Part shown: positions 9,284 to 17,977 of the stretch, piece after piece | Layout: every line of letters begins with the position of its first letter | How positions within the stretch are numbered: position 1 is the first letter of the stretch | NCBI GenBank assembly: GCA_035555795.1 | Contig: DATMGE010000026.1 | Span: 17,437 to 81,436, forward strand | Source: RCIO01 sp035555795 | Lineage (GTDB): Bacteria; Pseudomonadota; Alphaproteobacteria; Rhizobiales; Rhizobiaceae | Direction: 5' to 3' | DNA length: 64,000 nucleotides | The notes under the pieces: model-generated | Seen by the model: the letters and a program-made list of their open reading frames with translations, nothing else | What the model was told of the DNA's origin: nothing | Database searches by the model: none | Position numbers and translations under genes: made by a program

Positions 9284-9759
9284 CAGCGGCTCCCCGGATA
9301 GGCGAAGAGGCCAAGCGCCGGAGCCGACGGCATTGCCGGGATGGTGGGCGTGGCCGGCACCGGCGCGGCGGCGGGCGCTTCCAGCATTTCGGCCAGATAG
9401 CGCGTTTCCGCATCGGCGGTATTATCCGCCTCGACCACGCCCCATTCGCGCCAGCCGCGCCGGCGCAGCGCGGCGAGACGCAGGGCCGGACCTTCGAGGC
9501 CGACATAGAGCGAGACGAGCAAGGAAAGCCACGGCGCCGTGGAGCCCAGACCCGCATAGGAACCGCCGAGACCGATCGCCAGCATGGCGGCGAGCGCCAG
9601 TCCCGCCTCCAGCCAGAGGCGATGCCAGGCCAGCCAGATGACGGGCAGCAGGAAGCCGATCGGCGTGAAGCGGTCGCGGACGATCGCGCTGTCGCGATCG
9701 GCCCCGTCCAATGCAGGCCGTGCGCCTGTGGCGCGCTCCATGACGACATAGCTCGCCAT
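9283..9759 (-). CDS. DUF2628 membrane protein
   Basis: A 158-residue protein of the DUF2628 family. The N-terminus carries a short soluble stretch with the FTPIGFLLPVIWLAWHRLW segment, followed by two or three hydrophobic helices (residues ~35-90) and the GLEGPALRLAALRRRGW motif, then an Ala/Pro-rich cytosolic tail. This family is found at this position, between hisB and hisH, in rhizobia. Function is unknown. It starts 3 bases after the hisB stop and overlaps hisH by one base. Confidence 0.85.
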   Translation of the reverse strand: MASYVVMERATGARPALDGADRDSAIVRDRFTPIGFLLPVIWLAWHRLWLEAGLALAAMLAIGLGGSYAGLGSTAPWLSLLVSLYVGLEGPALRLAALRRRGWREWGVVEADNTADAETRYLAEMLEAPAAAPVPATPTIPAMPSAPALGLFAYPGSR

Positions 9760-9762
9760 CGT

Positions 9763-10368
9763 TCAGCCTTTCAGCGTGCCCTTGGTCGACGGAATCGCAT
9801 CCGCCTGCCGCGGATCGACGGCGATGGCGGCGCCAAGCGTCCGCGCGACCGCCTTGAAGCAGGTTTCCGCCAGATGGTGGTTGTTGGCGAAATAGTGGTT
9901 CACGACATGCAGCGTGATGCCGGCATGCTGGGCGAAGGCGTTGAAGAACTCGCGCACCAGCTCGGTGTCGAAGGTGCCGATCTTGGGCGAGGAGAAATCC
10001 ACCTTCCAGACGAGGAAGGGCCGGCCGGACACGTCGAGGGCGGCCTTGGTCAGCGTCTCGTCCATGGCGAGGTCGAGCGAGGCATAGCGCACGATGCCGC
10101 GCCGCTCGCCGAGCGCCTTCGCCAGCGCCTGGCCGAGCGCGATGCCGACATCCTCCACCGTGTGGTGGTCGTCGATGTGGAGATCGCCCTTTGCCTTCAC
10201 GGTGATGTCGATGAGGGAATGGCGCGCGAGCTGGTCGAGCATATGGTCGAAGAAGCCGACGCCGGTCTCGACCTCAGCCTTTCCGGTCCCGTCGAGGTTC
10301 ACCTCGACGCGGATCTGCGTTTCCTTCGTCTCGCGGCTGACAGCCGCCTTGCGTCCACTGCCGGTCAT
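9763..10368 (-). CDS. hisB: Imidazoleglycerol-phosphate dehydratase
   Basis: HisB removes water from imidazole glycerol phosphate to give imidazole acetol phosphate. The 201-residue protein is the single-function form, lacking the HisB phosphatase domain of enterobacteria. The manganese-binding signatures GVGFFDHMLDQLARH, DDHHTVEDVGI and NNHHLAETCFKAVARTL are all present. The frame is open further upstream, but the ATG at 10368 with a GGGAAGG-like site gives the family length. It is the first gene of the his operon and is divergent from hslV across 169 bases. Confidence 0.95.
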   Translation of the reverse strand: MTGSGRKAAVSRETKETQIRVEVNLDGTGKAEVETGVGFFDHMLDQLARHSLIDITVKAKGDLHIDDHHTVEDVGIALGQALAKALGERRGIVRYASLDLAMDETLTKAALDVSGRPFLVWKVDFSSPKIGTFDTELVREFFNAFAQHAGITLHVVNHYFANNHHLAETCFKAVARTLGAAIAVDPRQADAIPSTKGTLKG

Positions 10369-10537
10369 GACGGCGGTACCTTCCCGTTTGCTGCCGCCGC
10401 TCATACCAGCAGGCGGCGCGGATTGCCAAGCTTCATGCGCCGGCGCCGATTTGCAATCGGCCGGAGCCGCCTTACATAAATGCCGCGCGGACGGTGCCGC
10501 ATGGCGCGGGCCGTCCGACGGCAGTATCGGAGTTGAT

Positions 10538-11086
10538 ATGTCGAACGAACTGACCATGCACGCCACGACGATCGTGACCGTGCGCAAGGGCAACAAGGTG
10601 GTGATCGCCGGCGACGGACAGGTCAGCCTCGGCCAGACCATCATGAAAGGCAATGCCCGCAAGGTGCGCCGCATCGGCAAGGGCAATGTGATCGCAGGCT
10701 TCGCCGGCGCGACCGCCGACGCCTTCACCCTGCTGGAGCGGCTGGAAGCGAAGCTGGAGCAATATCCCGACCAGCTCATGCGCGCCTGCGTCGAGCTCGC
10801 CAAGGACTGGCGCACCGACCGCTATCTGCGCCGGCTGGAGGCGATGATGCTGGTGGCCGACAAGTCGGTCTCGCTGGCGCTGACGGGCAATGGCGACGTG
10901 CTCGAACCCGAGGAAGGCGTCATGGCCATCGGCTCGGGCGGCAATTATGCGTTGGCCGCCGCGCGGGCGCTGATCGATACGGACAAGAATGCCGAGGAGA
11001 TCGCCCGCAAGGCGATGCAGATCGCGGCCGATATCTGCGTCTACACCAACAGCAATGTCATCGTCGAAACCCTCGATGCCGCTTGA
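10538..11086 (+). CDS. hslV: ATP-dependent protease subunit HslV (ClpQ)
   Basis: HslV is the proteasome-like threonine peptidase that works with the HslU ATPase in the cytosol. The 182-residue protein has the catalytic Thr just after an N-terminal leader (MHATTIVTVRKG; the first T after removal of the leader is the nucleophile), the VIAGDGQVSLGQT block, and the GSGGNYALAAARAL motif. The 169-base gap shared with hisB must contain its promoter. A heat-shock promoter is expected for the family, but I could not identify one convincingly. It is followed by an overlapping acetyltransferase gene and hslU. Confidence 0.97.
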   Translation: MSNELTMHATTIVTVRKGNKVVIAGDGQVSLGQTIMKGNARKVRRIGKGNVIAGFAGATADAFTLLERLEAKLEQYPDQLMRACVELAKDWRTDRYLRRLEAMMLVADKSVSLALTGNGDVLEPEEGVMAIGSGGNYALAAARALIDTDKNAEEIARKAMQIAADICVYTNSNVIVETLDAA

Positions 11087-11594
11087 ACCGGAAACCGGCT
11101 ATGATTTCCGGTCGGTGACGAAGCGCGACCTGCCGTTGCTGCGGCGCTGGCTGGAAGCGCCCCATCTCGCCGAATGGTGGGGCGATCCCGACGATGCGCT
11201 GGCCGAGATCGCGCAGGCGATGGAAAGCGTCGAGACCGAACCGCTGATCGTGGAGCTGGACGGACGGCCAATCGCCTATGCGCAGGTCTACGACCCGCAT
11301 ATGGAGGACGACCATCCCTATCAGGACCAGCCCTTCGGGACGCTGGGGCTGGACATCTCGATCGGCGACGCCGGCCTCCTGTCGAAGGGACATGGCAGCG
11401 CCATCATCGCAGCGCTCGGCCACCAGCTCTTCGCCGAGGGCGCGCCGCGGCTCGTCATCGACCCCGATCCGTCCAACCTGCGGGCGATCCGCGCCTATGA
11501 AAAGGCCGGCTTCCGCCATTTCGACACGCGAACCACCATTTATGGTCCGGCCCACATGATGGCGCTGGACGCCCCCGAAGAGAACGCACCATGA
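11076..11594 (+). CDS. GNAT-family N-acetyltransferase between hslV and hslU
   Basis: A 172-residue acetyltransferase resembling the aminoglycoside 6'-N-acetyltransferase/Acetyltransf_8 branch: YDFRSVTKRDLPLLRRWLEAPHLAEWWG at the start (quoted in part), a GLDISIGDAGLLSKGHGSAI acetyl-CoA-binding region, and the IDPDPSNLRAIRAYEKAGF helix. Its start overlaps hslV by 11 bases and its stop overlaps the hslU ATG by 4, so the three genes are translationally linked. A homologous gene at this spot is common in rhizobia. The substrate is unknown, and drug resistance should not be assumed. Confidence 0.85.
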   Translation: MPLEPETGYDFRSVTKRDLPLLRRWLEAPHLAEWWGDPDDALAEIAQAMESVETEPLIVELDGRPIAYAQVYDPHMEDDHPYQDQPFGTLGLDISIGDAGLLSKGHGSAIIAALGHQLFAEGAPRLVIDPDPSNLRAIRAYEKAGFRHFDTRTTIYGPAHMMALDAPEENAP

Positions 11595-12898
11595 GCACCT
11601 ATTTCCCCCGCGAGATCGTTTCCGAACTCGACCGCTACATCATCGGCCAGAAGGACGCCAAGCGCGCCGTGGCCATCGCGCTGCGCAACCGCTGGCGCCG
11701 CCAGCAACTGGAAGGCCAGATGCGCGAGGAGGTAATGCCGAAGAACATCCTGATGATCGGCCCCACCGGCGTCGGCAAGACCGAGATTTCCCGCCGGCTG
11801 GCCAAGCTCGCCGGCGCGCCCTTCATCAAGGTCGAAGCGACGAAATTCACCGAGGTCGGCTATGTCGGCCGCGATGTCGAGCAGATCGTGCGCGATCTGG
11901 TCGAGGCGGCCATCGTGCTGGTCAAGGAGAAGATGCGCGAGGACGTGAAGGCGCGCGCCCATCTCAACGCCGAGGAGCGCGTGCTGGAAGCGCTGGTGGG
12001 CAAGACGGCCAGCCCGGCGACGCGCGATTCCTTCCGCAAGAAGCTGCGTGATGGCGAGATGGACGACAAAGAGATCGAGATCGAGGTCGCCGACACGGGC
12101 GGCGGCATGCCGAGCTTCGAGATACCCGGCATGCCGGGCGCCAATGTCGGCGTGCTCAATCTGAGCGACATGATGCAGAAGGCGATGGGTGGCAAGCGCA
12201 CCAAGATGCGCAAGACGACCGTGCGCGATTCCTACGCCATGCTGATCGAGGACGAATCCGACAAGCTGCTCGACCAGGAGGAGGTGGTGCGCCGCGCGCT
12301 GTCCAGCGCCGAGAATGACGGCATCGTCTTCCTCGACGAGATCGACAAGATCGCTGCGCGCAGCGACATTTCCGGCGGTCCCTCGCGCGAGGGCGTGCAG
12401 CGCGACCTGCTGCCGCTGGTCGAGGGCACGACCGTGGCGACGAAATACGGGCCGGTGAAGACCGACCACATCCTGTTCATCGCCTCGGGCGCATTCCATG
12501 TCGCCAAGCCGTCCGACCTGCTGCCCGAGTTGCAGGGCCGCCTGCCGATCCGCGTCGAGCTGCGCGCGCTGGAGAAGAATGATTTCGTGCGCATCCTGAC
12601 GGAAACGGAAGCGAGCCTCATCAAGCAGTATATCGCGCTGATGAAGACGGAAGGGGTGACGCTCAGCTTCAGCGACGATGCCATCGACCAGCTGGCGCAG
12701 ATCGCCGTCGATCTCAATGCGTCGGTCGAGAATATCGGCGCGCGGCGGCTGCAGACGGTCATGGAGCGCGTGCTGGACGACATCTCCTTCCATGCGCCCG
12801 ATCGCGGCGGCACCGAGATCGTCATCGATGCCGAATATGTGAAGAAGAATGTCGGCGACCTGGCGCGGAACACAGATTTGTCGCGATTCATCCTCTAA
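11591..12898 (+). CDS. hslU: ATP-dependent protease ATPase subunit HslU (ClpY)
   Basis: HslU is the AAA+ unfoldase that feeds substrates to HslV. The 435-residue length fits. Walker A GPTGVGKT is at 57-64, the substrate-gripping pore loop GYVGRD is near residue 90, the I-domain follows at ~110-240, Walker B is in IVFLDEIDK, and the sensor 2 arginine region is in ENIGARRLQT. The C-terminal SRFIL is the tail that docks into HslV. The ATG overlaps the acetyltransferase stop (ATGA). A long inverted repeat follows the gene. Confidence 0.97.
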   Translation: MSTYFPREIVSELDRYIIGQKDAKRAVAIALRNRWRRQQLEGQMREEVMPKNILMIGPTGVGKTEISRRLAKLAGAPFIKVEATKFTEVGYVGRDVEQIVRDLVEAAIVLVKEKMREDVKARAHLNAEERVLEALVGKTASPATRDSFRKKLRDGEMDDKEIEIEVADTGGGMPSFEIPGMPGANVGVLNLSDMMQKAMGGKRTKMRKTTVRDSYAMLIEDESDKLLDQEEVVRRALSSAENDGIVFLDEIDKIAARSDISGGPSREGVQRDLLPLVEGTTVATKYGPVKTDHILFIASGAFHVAKPSDLLPELQGRLPIRVELRALEKNDFVRILTETEASLIKQYIALMKTEGVTLSFSDDAIDQLAQIAVDLNASVENIGARRLQTVMERVLDDISFHAPDRGGTEIVIDAEYVKKNVGDLARNTDLSRFIL

Positions 12899-12903
12899 TG
12901 CTC

Positions 12904-12938
12904 CGATCCGGGCCGTCGCGAAAGCACGGCCCGGATCG
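12904..12938. terminator. 13-bp perfect inverted repeat after hslU
   Basis: CGATCCGGGCCGT (12904-12916) pairs perfectly with ACGGCCCGGATCG (12926-12938) over a 9-base loop, starting 5 bases after the hslU stop codon. There is no T-run on either side. It may act as a Rho-dependent terminator element or an RNA 3'-end stabiliser. Confidence 0.5.
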
Positions 12939-12997
12939 ACAAGCCCGGCTCAGACGGGTAGTTGACGATTCGGAAGGGGCGTCAGGACAGGACACGC

Positions 12998-13960
12998 ATG
13001 GCGAAGCGGGCAGCCATACTCTCCATCATGATCGTGGCTACGCTTCTCGCCTGGCCCGCCGCGGCCATAACCAAGGTTCCACCCGGCAATCGCAGCGCCG
13101 AACAGCCATCCGTTCCCTCCGGATCGGCAAACCGCACGCGTGCCAATGCAACGACCTACGAAGCCAAGTACCGTCGCGTCTATGCGCTGTTGCGGAACGA
13201 TCCGCAGTTGCTTGCCAAGATCAAGGCGGTGTCGGCGCAGTATGGCATCGATCCGATGCATGTGATCGGCGCCATCGTCGGCGAGCACACCTATAATGTC
13301 GACGTCTACGACCGCCTGCAGACCTATTACGTCAAGGCCGTCGCCTACCTCTCCAGCGGCCTCTCCTTCAGCCATAATGGCGAATCGATCGCGCAATTCG
13401 TGCGCCGGCCCCAGATGGAGGGCTGCGACAAGCTCTCCGACAGCTATGAAATCTGGTCCTGCCGCGAGCGTATCTGGAATGCGGTGTTCCGCGGCAAGAC
13501 GGTCGATGGCGCGGCGTTTCCGAACGACCGCTTCGGCGCGGTTTTCTTCCAGCCCTTCTATGCCGGCCAGACCTTCGGCATCGGCCAGCTCAACCCCCTG
13601 ACGGCCTTGCAGATGAGCGATCTGGTCAATCGCATATCGGGCTATCCGAAACTTTCCGAGGAGCAGCCGGCGCAGATCTACAAGACGATCATGGATCCGG
13701 ACCTGACGCTCGCTTATGTAGCGGCCACGCTGAAGACTGCCATCGACGCCTACCGCAGCATTGCCGGCTTCGACATTTCGGGGAATCCGGGCGTCACCTC
13801 AACGCTCTACAATGTCGGCAATCCAGAAGAGCGCGCGCGGGCGCTGCGCGCCGAAAACCGCCGCCGCGCCGCCGCCGGCGAAGCGCCGCGCCTGCCACAG
13901 GAAAATTACTATGGCTGGCTCGTCAACGACCGGCTGGATGAGTTGCGCAAGCTTCTTTGA
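12998..13960 (+). CDS. DUF1402 family secreted protein
   Basis: A 320-residue protein of the DUF1402 family, found mainly in Rhizobiales. A signal peptide is visible (MAKRAAILSIMIVATLLAWP, cleaved near AAA). The mature protein has a region reminiscent of lytic transglycosylase folds: YGIDPMHVIGAIVGEHTYN, with a possible catalytic Glu, and later FGIGQLNPLTALQMSD. That resemblance suggests a periplasmic peptidoglycan-related role, but this is inference from the motif only. The ATG at 12998 is used rather than an upstream in-frame one because the signal peptide starts there. Confidence 0.8.
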   Translation: MAKRAAILSIMIVATLLAWPAAAITKVPPGNRSAEQPSVPSGSANRTRANATTYEAKYRRVYALLRNDPQLLAKIKAVSAQYGIDPMHVIGAIVGEHTYNVDVYDRLQTYYVKAVAYLSSGLSFSHNGESIAQFVRRPQMEGCDKLSDSYEIWSCRERIWNAVFRGKTVDGAAFPNDRFGAVFFQPFYAGQTFGIGQLNPLTALQMSDLVNRISGYPKLSEEQPAQIYKTIMDPDLTLAYVAATLKTAIDAYRSIAGFDISGNPGVTSTLYNVGNPEERARALRAENRRRAAAGEAPRLPQENYYGWLVNDRLDELRKLL

Positions 13961-13972
13961 GATTGCCGCCCG

Positions 13973-14350
13973 TCAGCGCCCTGCCCTGCCGGCGTTGAGC
14001 CGCGCCGTCAGTTCCGCGTTCAGCGCTCCGATATCCTCGTCGGAAAGCCTGCCGAACACCTCGCCCAGCCGGTTTGCGAAAGCCGTCGCGGCGGGCGACA
14101 GGCCGGCCGTGTCGATCTTCACCTGCGGCTGCGAGCGCGCGGCGAGCCTTTCGAGCTCATCCGCCTCGTCCCAGATCACGTTGAAATAGCCGATGATCTT
14201 CTGGACGGTCGGCCAGGCTGGCCTTCCGCGACGGCCATGTTCGAGGGCCGAAAGATAGGCCGCGCTCACCCCGATCGCGGCGGCCATCTCCTTCTGGCTG
14301 ACGCCGCGGGCCTCGCGCAATTCGCGCATGCGCACGCCGAAGGGCGTCAT
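13973..14350 (-). CDS. XRE-family helix-turn-helix regulator
   Basis: A 125-residue protein with an N-terminal Cro/CI helix-turn-helix (MRELREARGVSQKEMAAAIG, then SAAYLSALEHGRRG, residues ~8-45) and a C-terminal helical region that begins with IIGYFNVIWDEADELERLAA. It starts 4 bases inside the end of the Smr-domain gene and so belongs to the mltA run. Its targets are unknown. The same mltA-smr-HTH order is seen in rhizobia. Confidence 0.85.
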   Translation of the reverse strand: MTPFGVRMRELREARGVSQKEMAAAIGVSAAYLSALEHGRRGRPAWPTVQKIIGYFNVIWDEADELERLAARSQPQVKIDTAGLSPAATAFANRLGEVFGRLSDEDIGALNAELTARLNAGRAGR

Positions 14351-14886
14351 GGCCGATCCGTCTCCCGCCGCCGCAGCCGCACATAGAGCGCACCTTCCCC
14401 GCCATGGCGTCGCGCCGCGTCCTGATGCGCCGAGACGAGGCCTCGGAAGGCCGGCGTGCGCAGCCAGTCCGGGACGGCGCGGCGGAGCACGCCCTCGCTT
14501 CCCATGGACGAACCCTTGCCGGTGATGACCAGCACATGCCGCAGACCGCCGGCATGGGCGCGATGTAGGAAGGACAGAAGCAGCGAATGGGCCTGCAACT
14601 GCGTCAGGCCGTGCAGGTCCACCCGCGCCTCGAGCGGCAGGCGTCCCTTTGCGAGCTTGCCGTGGGTGGTTCGGTCGATCGTGCCAGCGCCGGCAACCGG
14701 CGGCGCCTTTCTGCGCGGCGCTGGCGGCTGGGGGCTCGCCTCCTCGCGCGCGTCGAGCGCCGCTGCATCGGCAGCTGGAATTTCGGGCATCGCCGTGCGC
14801 CCCTTCAGCGGCGTCACCGAACGCGCGATCAGGTTCCACAGGACCCGGTCTTCCTCCCTGAGCGGTGGGTTGGGGCGTGCGCTCAC
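14347..14886 (-). CDS. Smr/MutS2-domain protein
   Basis: A 179-residue protein with a C-terminal Smr domain (about residues 88-175), marked by the VDLHGLTQLQAHSLLLSFL signature and VLVITGKGSS. Stand-alone Smr proteins are nucleic-acid endonucleases; roles in ribosome rescue or recombination are reported for relatives, and nothing here decides between them. The N-terminal half is Pro/Ala-rich and probably disordered. It starts with GTG, overlapping the mltA stop by 4 bases. Confidence 0.87.
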   Translation of the reverse strand: MSARPNPPLREEDRVLWNLIARSVTPLKGRTAMPEIPAADAAALDAREEASPQPPAPRRKAPPVAGAGTIDRTTHGKLAKGRLPLEARVDLHGLTQLQAHSLLLSFLHRAHAGGLRHVLVITGKGSSMGSEGVLRRAVPDWLRTPAFRGLVSAHQDAARRHGGEGALYVRLRRRETDRP

Positions 14887-15977
14887 CGGGCACCTCCCGG
14901 CACGAAACCCGCCGGCAGAAGCACCGTGAAGCGTGCGGGATGCCGGATCACGCCGGCGATCTCGCCCGCAGCCGCACCCGATCCGGTGAAGAGATCGCCG
15001 CGCGCGGCACCGATGATCGCCGAACCCGTATCCTGCGCGATCATCAGGCGGTGGAACGGCTTTTCATCGATGGCGCGAAGCGTCGGCGCATCGACGAAAA
15101 AGGGCGTTGCGAAAGTATGGACCAGACGGTCCACCGCCATGGAGCGGCCGGACGTCAGCGGCACCTTGGCGGCGGCGATGGGGCCGAGTTCCACGTCCTC
15201 GACCGGCGCATCGCGGAAGAAGATGAAGGAGCGGTTGCGCCACAGAATGTCGTCAAGCCGGTGCGGATTGGCGGCGAGCCAGGCGCGGATCGACTGCATG
15301 GTCACATCCGCCAGCGGGATCTCGCCGAGATCGGCCAGCACGCGGCCGATGCCGGTGAAGGGATGGCCGCTCTTGGCCGCATAAGAGATGCGCCGGACGG
15401 TTCCGTCGGGCATGACCAGCCGCGCCGCGCCCTGCACATGGATGAAGAACAGGTCGACGCGGTCGGCAAGCCAGGCGATTTCGAGATCCTGCCGCCGCAG
15501 CGCACCGCTTTCGATCTCCCGCCGGTCCCAATAGGGAACGAGCCCGCCTTTGACTTCCCGCGCAAAGGCAAAGGACGGATCGAGCGTGGCCGGCCTGGTC
15601 GCGTCGTCGATATCGACGAGATCGTCCGGCCGCCGATAGACGGGAAAGCGGAAGCGATCGGTGCGAACCGGCGACGCCTCGGCCTCGGGCTCGTAGAAGC
15701 CGGTCACGAGACCTTCGCCGACAAGCTCCCAGGGCTGGAAATGGCGTTCGAAGAAGCCCCGCGCCGTAGAGTCATCCTCGACGGACAATGCCCGCGCGGC
15801 GGCGAATGCCGATTCCAGATGCACAGCGGTGACACCCAGCGCGCCCGTCCGGTAGGGTTTCTGCAACGCATGCTGCGCGGAGCGGCGAAAGGCGGAAAGA
15901 GCCCCGGCCTGCCGGTCCAGCGGCCAGCCGGGAAGGTCTGCGAAAGTTCGTGGCAGAAGGCGCGGAGACGACTGCAT
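14883..15977 (-). CDS. mltA: Membrane-bound lytic murein transglycosylase A
   Basis: MltA cleaves the glycan strands of peptidoglycan, leaving 1,6-anhydromuramic ends, during wall growth. The 364-residue protein has the MltA beta-barrel domain (about 60-240, including GFYEPEAEAS and the FFIHVQGAARL motif) and a C-terminal 3D domain with three conserved Asp (QDTGSAIIGAARGDLFTGSG). No lipobox or clear signal peptide is seen at the N-terminus, which is common in alphaproteobacterial members. It lies 21 bases after the Tim44-like gene and heads the Smr and HTH genes. Confidence 0.93.
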   Translation of the reverse strand: MQSSPRLLPRTFADLPGWPLDRQAGALSAFRRSAQHALQKPYRTGALGVTAVHLESAFAAARALSVEDDSTARGFFERHFQPWELVGEGLVTGFYEPEAEASPVRTDRFRFPVYRRPDDLVDIDDATRPATLDPSFAFAREVKGGLVPYWDRREIESGALRRQDLEIAWLADRVDLFFIHVQGAARLVMPDGTVRRISYAAKSGHPFTGIGRVLADLGEIPLADVTMQSIRAWLAANPHRLDDILWRNRSFIFFRDAPVEDVELGPIAAAKVPLTSGRSMAVDRLVHTFATPFFVDAPTLRAIDEKPFHRLMIAQDTGSAIIGAARGDLFTGSGAAAGEIAGVIRHPARFTVLLPAGFVPGGAR

Positions 15978-15998
15978 GAAGCGCTCCCGCGCCGGTTC

Positions 15999-16697
15999 TC
16001 AATCTTCGGCTTCGGTGGCGGCCAGCTTCCAGTTGGGATCCTTCGACCGGCTGTCGCGCGCGAAGGTCCAGACATCCCTCACCTCCGCAACCGTTTCCGG
16101 ATCGCCATCGATGACGGCGCCGCTCTTGTCGAGCGTCGCCGAGATCAGCTCGGAAACGAAGCGCAGGGTGATATGCGCCTCCGTGCCCTTCATCTCGGCG
16201 CCGACGATCTCGGCCTTGTCGATGCCGACGAAGGAGGACTGGATCTTTTCCGACCGCTGCTCACGGTCCGAAATCGCCGCCACGAAGCCGTCATAGACCT
16301 CGCGCGACAACAGGTTCTTCAGCGTCCGGCGGTCGCCGTCTGCGAAGGCCGTCACGATCATCTCATAGGCCATCCTGGCGCCGTCGACGAAGGTCTTCGG
16401 CTCGAAGCCCGGATCGACATCCCTGATGGCGCGCAGGCCCTTATTCACCTCGCCGCCGGCGGGCGCGACCGCATCGATCGCGGCATATTTGTCCGCTTCC
16501 GGCTCGGACTTGCGGCGTGGCAGTGCGACGACATTCTCCGGCGCGTTCTCGCCTTCCACCTGCTCCCGCGGGCGGGTGTAGGGGTCGAAGGGCGGCCGCT
16601 CATTGCCGGTGCGTCGGCCCAGCACATTGCGCAGCTGGAAGAAGATCACCACCGCTGCAACCATGAAGAAGATCGTGCCGAAGTCGAAAAATTCCAT
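15999..16697 (-). CDS. Tim44-like membrane-associated protein (TimA)
   Basis: A 232-residue protein with an N-terminal membrane anchor (FDFGTIFFMVAAVVIFFQL, residues ~4-23), a proline-rich linker, and a C-terminal Tim44/Tim45-like domain (about 85-225, NTF2-like fold). Its mitochondrial relative Tim44 ties the import motor to the inner membrane. The bacterial protein's role is not settled. Translation from the ATG at 16697 puts the anchor at the extreme N-terminus; longer in-frame starts would not. It is divergent from fxsA, as in other alphaproteobacteria. Confidence 0.88.
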   Translation of the reverse strand: MEFFDFGTIFFMVAAVVIFFQLRNVLGRRTGNERPPFDPYTRPREQVEGENAPENVVALPRRKSEPEADKYAAIDAVAPAGGEVNKGLRAIRDVDPGFEPKTFVDGARMAYEMIVTAFADGDRRTLKNLLSREVYDGFVAAISDREQRSEKIQSSFVGIDKAEIVGAEMKGTEAHITLRFVSELISATLDKSGAVIDGDPETVAEVRDVWTFARDSRSKDPNWKLAATEAED

Positions 16698-16877
16698 CTG
16701 AGTCCGCCAGTTTGACCGGTCGTTCCGACCACGACCGCATATCCGCAGAAAGGTCGGACGCGGATTTCGCCCATACGGTGTATATAGACCGCGTGCCGGC
16801 GTCATTCAAATCGCCGGCTCAAATCCCTATGTGTGCCGAATGTGTGGCAACGCAAGCCCCGCCGTCAAACATCGTTC

Positions 16878-17360
16878 ATGGAACACCAACTTTTGAGACT
16901 CCTCGTCCCGCTTCTCATCCTCGCCTGGCCGCTCGCCGAGATCGCGGCCTTCGTCGCCGTCGGCAGCCATATCGGCGTCCTTGCCACCATCGCGCTCGTC
17001 ATCGCCACAGCGATCGCCGGCGGCATGCTGATGCGCGTTCAGGGGCTTGGCGCGCTGCAGCGCATCCAGGACATCACCCGGCGCGGCGACGTTCCCGGCC
17101 GCGAGCTGGTGCATGGCGTCATGATCCTGCTTGCAGGCCTGCTGCTTCTCCTGCCGGGTTTCCTGACCGATATTCTCGGCCTGCTGCTCTTCATTCCGCC
17201 GATCCGCGATGCGGTGTGGCGCATGCTGCGCAGCCGTATCCACATCGTGACGACGAATGCGAATTTTCGCGGCGCTTCGCGCAATGGACGCACCATCGAT
17301 CTGGACGAGGACGATTTCCGCCGCGATCCGCCCGATAGGGACCGCCTCGGCCCGCATTAG
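16878..17360 (+). CDS. fxsA: FxsA family membrane protein
   Basis: A 160-residue polytopic inner membrane protein of the FxsA family, named for suppression of F exclusion of phage T7 in E. coli when overproduced. Three to four hydrophobic segments are visible: LLRLLVPLLILAWPLAEIAA, GVLATIALVIATAIAGG, and VMILLAGLLLLLPGFLTDIL with LLLFIPP. The GFLTDILGLLLFIPPIR signature is diagnostic. The acidic C-terminus is cytosolic. Physiological function is unknown. It is followed by secB after 100 bases. Confidence 0.9.
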   Translation: MEHQLLRLLVPLLILAWPLAEIAAFVAVGSHIGVLATIALVIATAIAGGMLMRVQGLGALQRIQDITRRGDVPGRELVHGVMILLAGLLLLLPGFLTDILGLLLFIPPIRDAVWRMLRSRIHIVTTNANFRGASRNGRTIDLDEDDFRRDPPDRDRLGPH

Positions 17361-17460
17361 GCGTTCAATCGCGCAACTTGTCACGTTGGGGCGACCATGC
17401 TAGCCAACCGGCGATTTTCGTAACCGCCGGTCTTTCCGGCCGCAAAAGGGAACCGGCCAG

Positions 17461-17967
17461 ATGGCGAACACCCCGCAGGACTCGAACGGAAACGGCGCAG
17501 CCGCAGCTGCCGCCAATGGCCAGCAGGCGACGCTGAACATTCTCGCGCAATATCTGAAGGACATGTCGTTCGAGAGCCCCGGAGCGCCGCTTTCGCTGCG
17601 CGGCCGGCAGGACCAGGCTCCGGCGATCAACATCAATGTCAATGTCAACGCCAATCCGATCGCCGACAAGGAATACGACGTCGCGCTCACGCTGAGCGCC
17701 AAGGCGCAATATGACAAGGACGTGCTCTTCAACGTCGAACTCGTCTATGGCGGCGTCTTCCGCATCGACGGCTTCCCGCAGGAGCACATGCTGCCGATCC
17801 TGTTCGTCGAATGCCCGCGGCTGATCTTCCCCTTCGCCCGCCAGATCGTCGCCGAAGCGACCCGCAATGGCGGTTTCCCGCCCTTGCTCATCGATCCGAT
17901 CGATTTCGGCCAGATGTTCCAGCAGCGCCTCGCCGAGGAACAGGCGAAGGCCGGCCAGGCCAGCTAA
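17461..17967 (+). CDS. secB: Protein-export chaperone SecB
   Basis: SecB is a tetrameric cytosolic chaperone that holds preproteins unfolded and delivers them to SecA. The 168-residue protein has the usual LAQYLKDMSFESP motif, the EYDVALTLSAKA strand, and the ECPRLIFPFARQIVAEATRNGGFPPLLIDPIDF signature (quoted in parts). Its glutamine/alanine-rich ends are typical. A Rho-independent terminator follows. A conserved neighbourhood of tim44, fxsA, secB and dnaQ near the origin is known in alphaproteobacteria. Confidence 0.97.
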   Translation: MANTPQDSNGNGAAAAAANGQQATLNILAQYLKDMSFESPGAPLSLRGRQDQAPAININVNVNANPIADKEYDVALTLSAKAQYDKDVLFNVELVYGGVFRIDGFPQEHMLPILFVECPRLIFPFARQIVAEATRNGGFPPLLIDPIDFGQMFQQRLAEEQAKAGQAS

Positions 17968-17977
17968 GCATTTGCAG

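Noticed and set aside
10369..10537. Heat-shock (RpoH) promoter for hslV
   Set aside because: No CTTG-type -35 at proper spacing from a CYTAT-type -10 could be found by eye; expression may use another promoter form.
11076..11594. Calling the acetyltransferase an aminoglycoside resistance gene
   Set aside because: It belongs to the same broad GNAT branch, but its fixed place between hslV and hslU indicates a housekeeping role.
12998..13960. Calling the DUF1402 protein a lytic transglycosylase
   Set aside because: The resemblance rests on one short motif with a possible catalytic Glu; the rest of the SLT signature is not clear.
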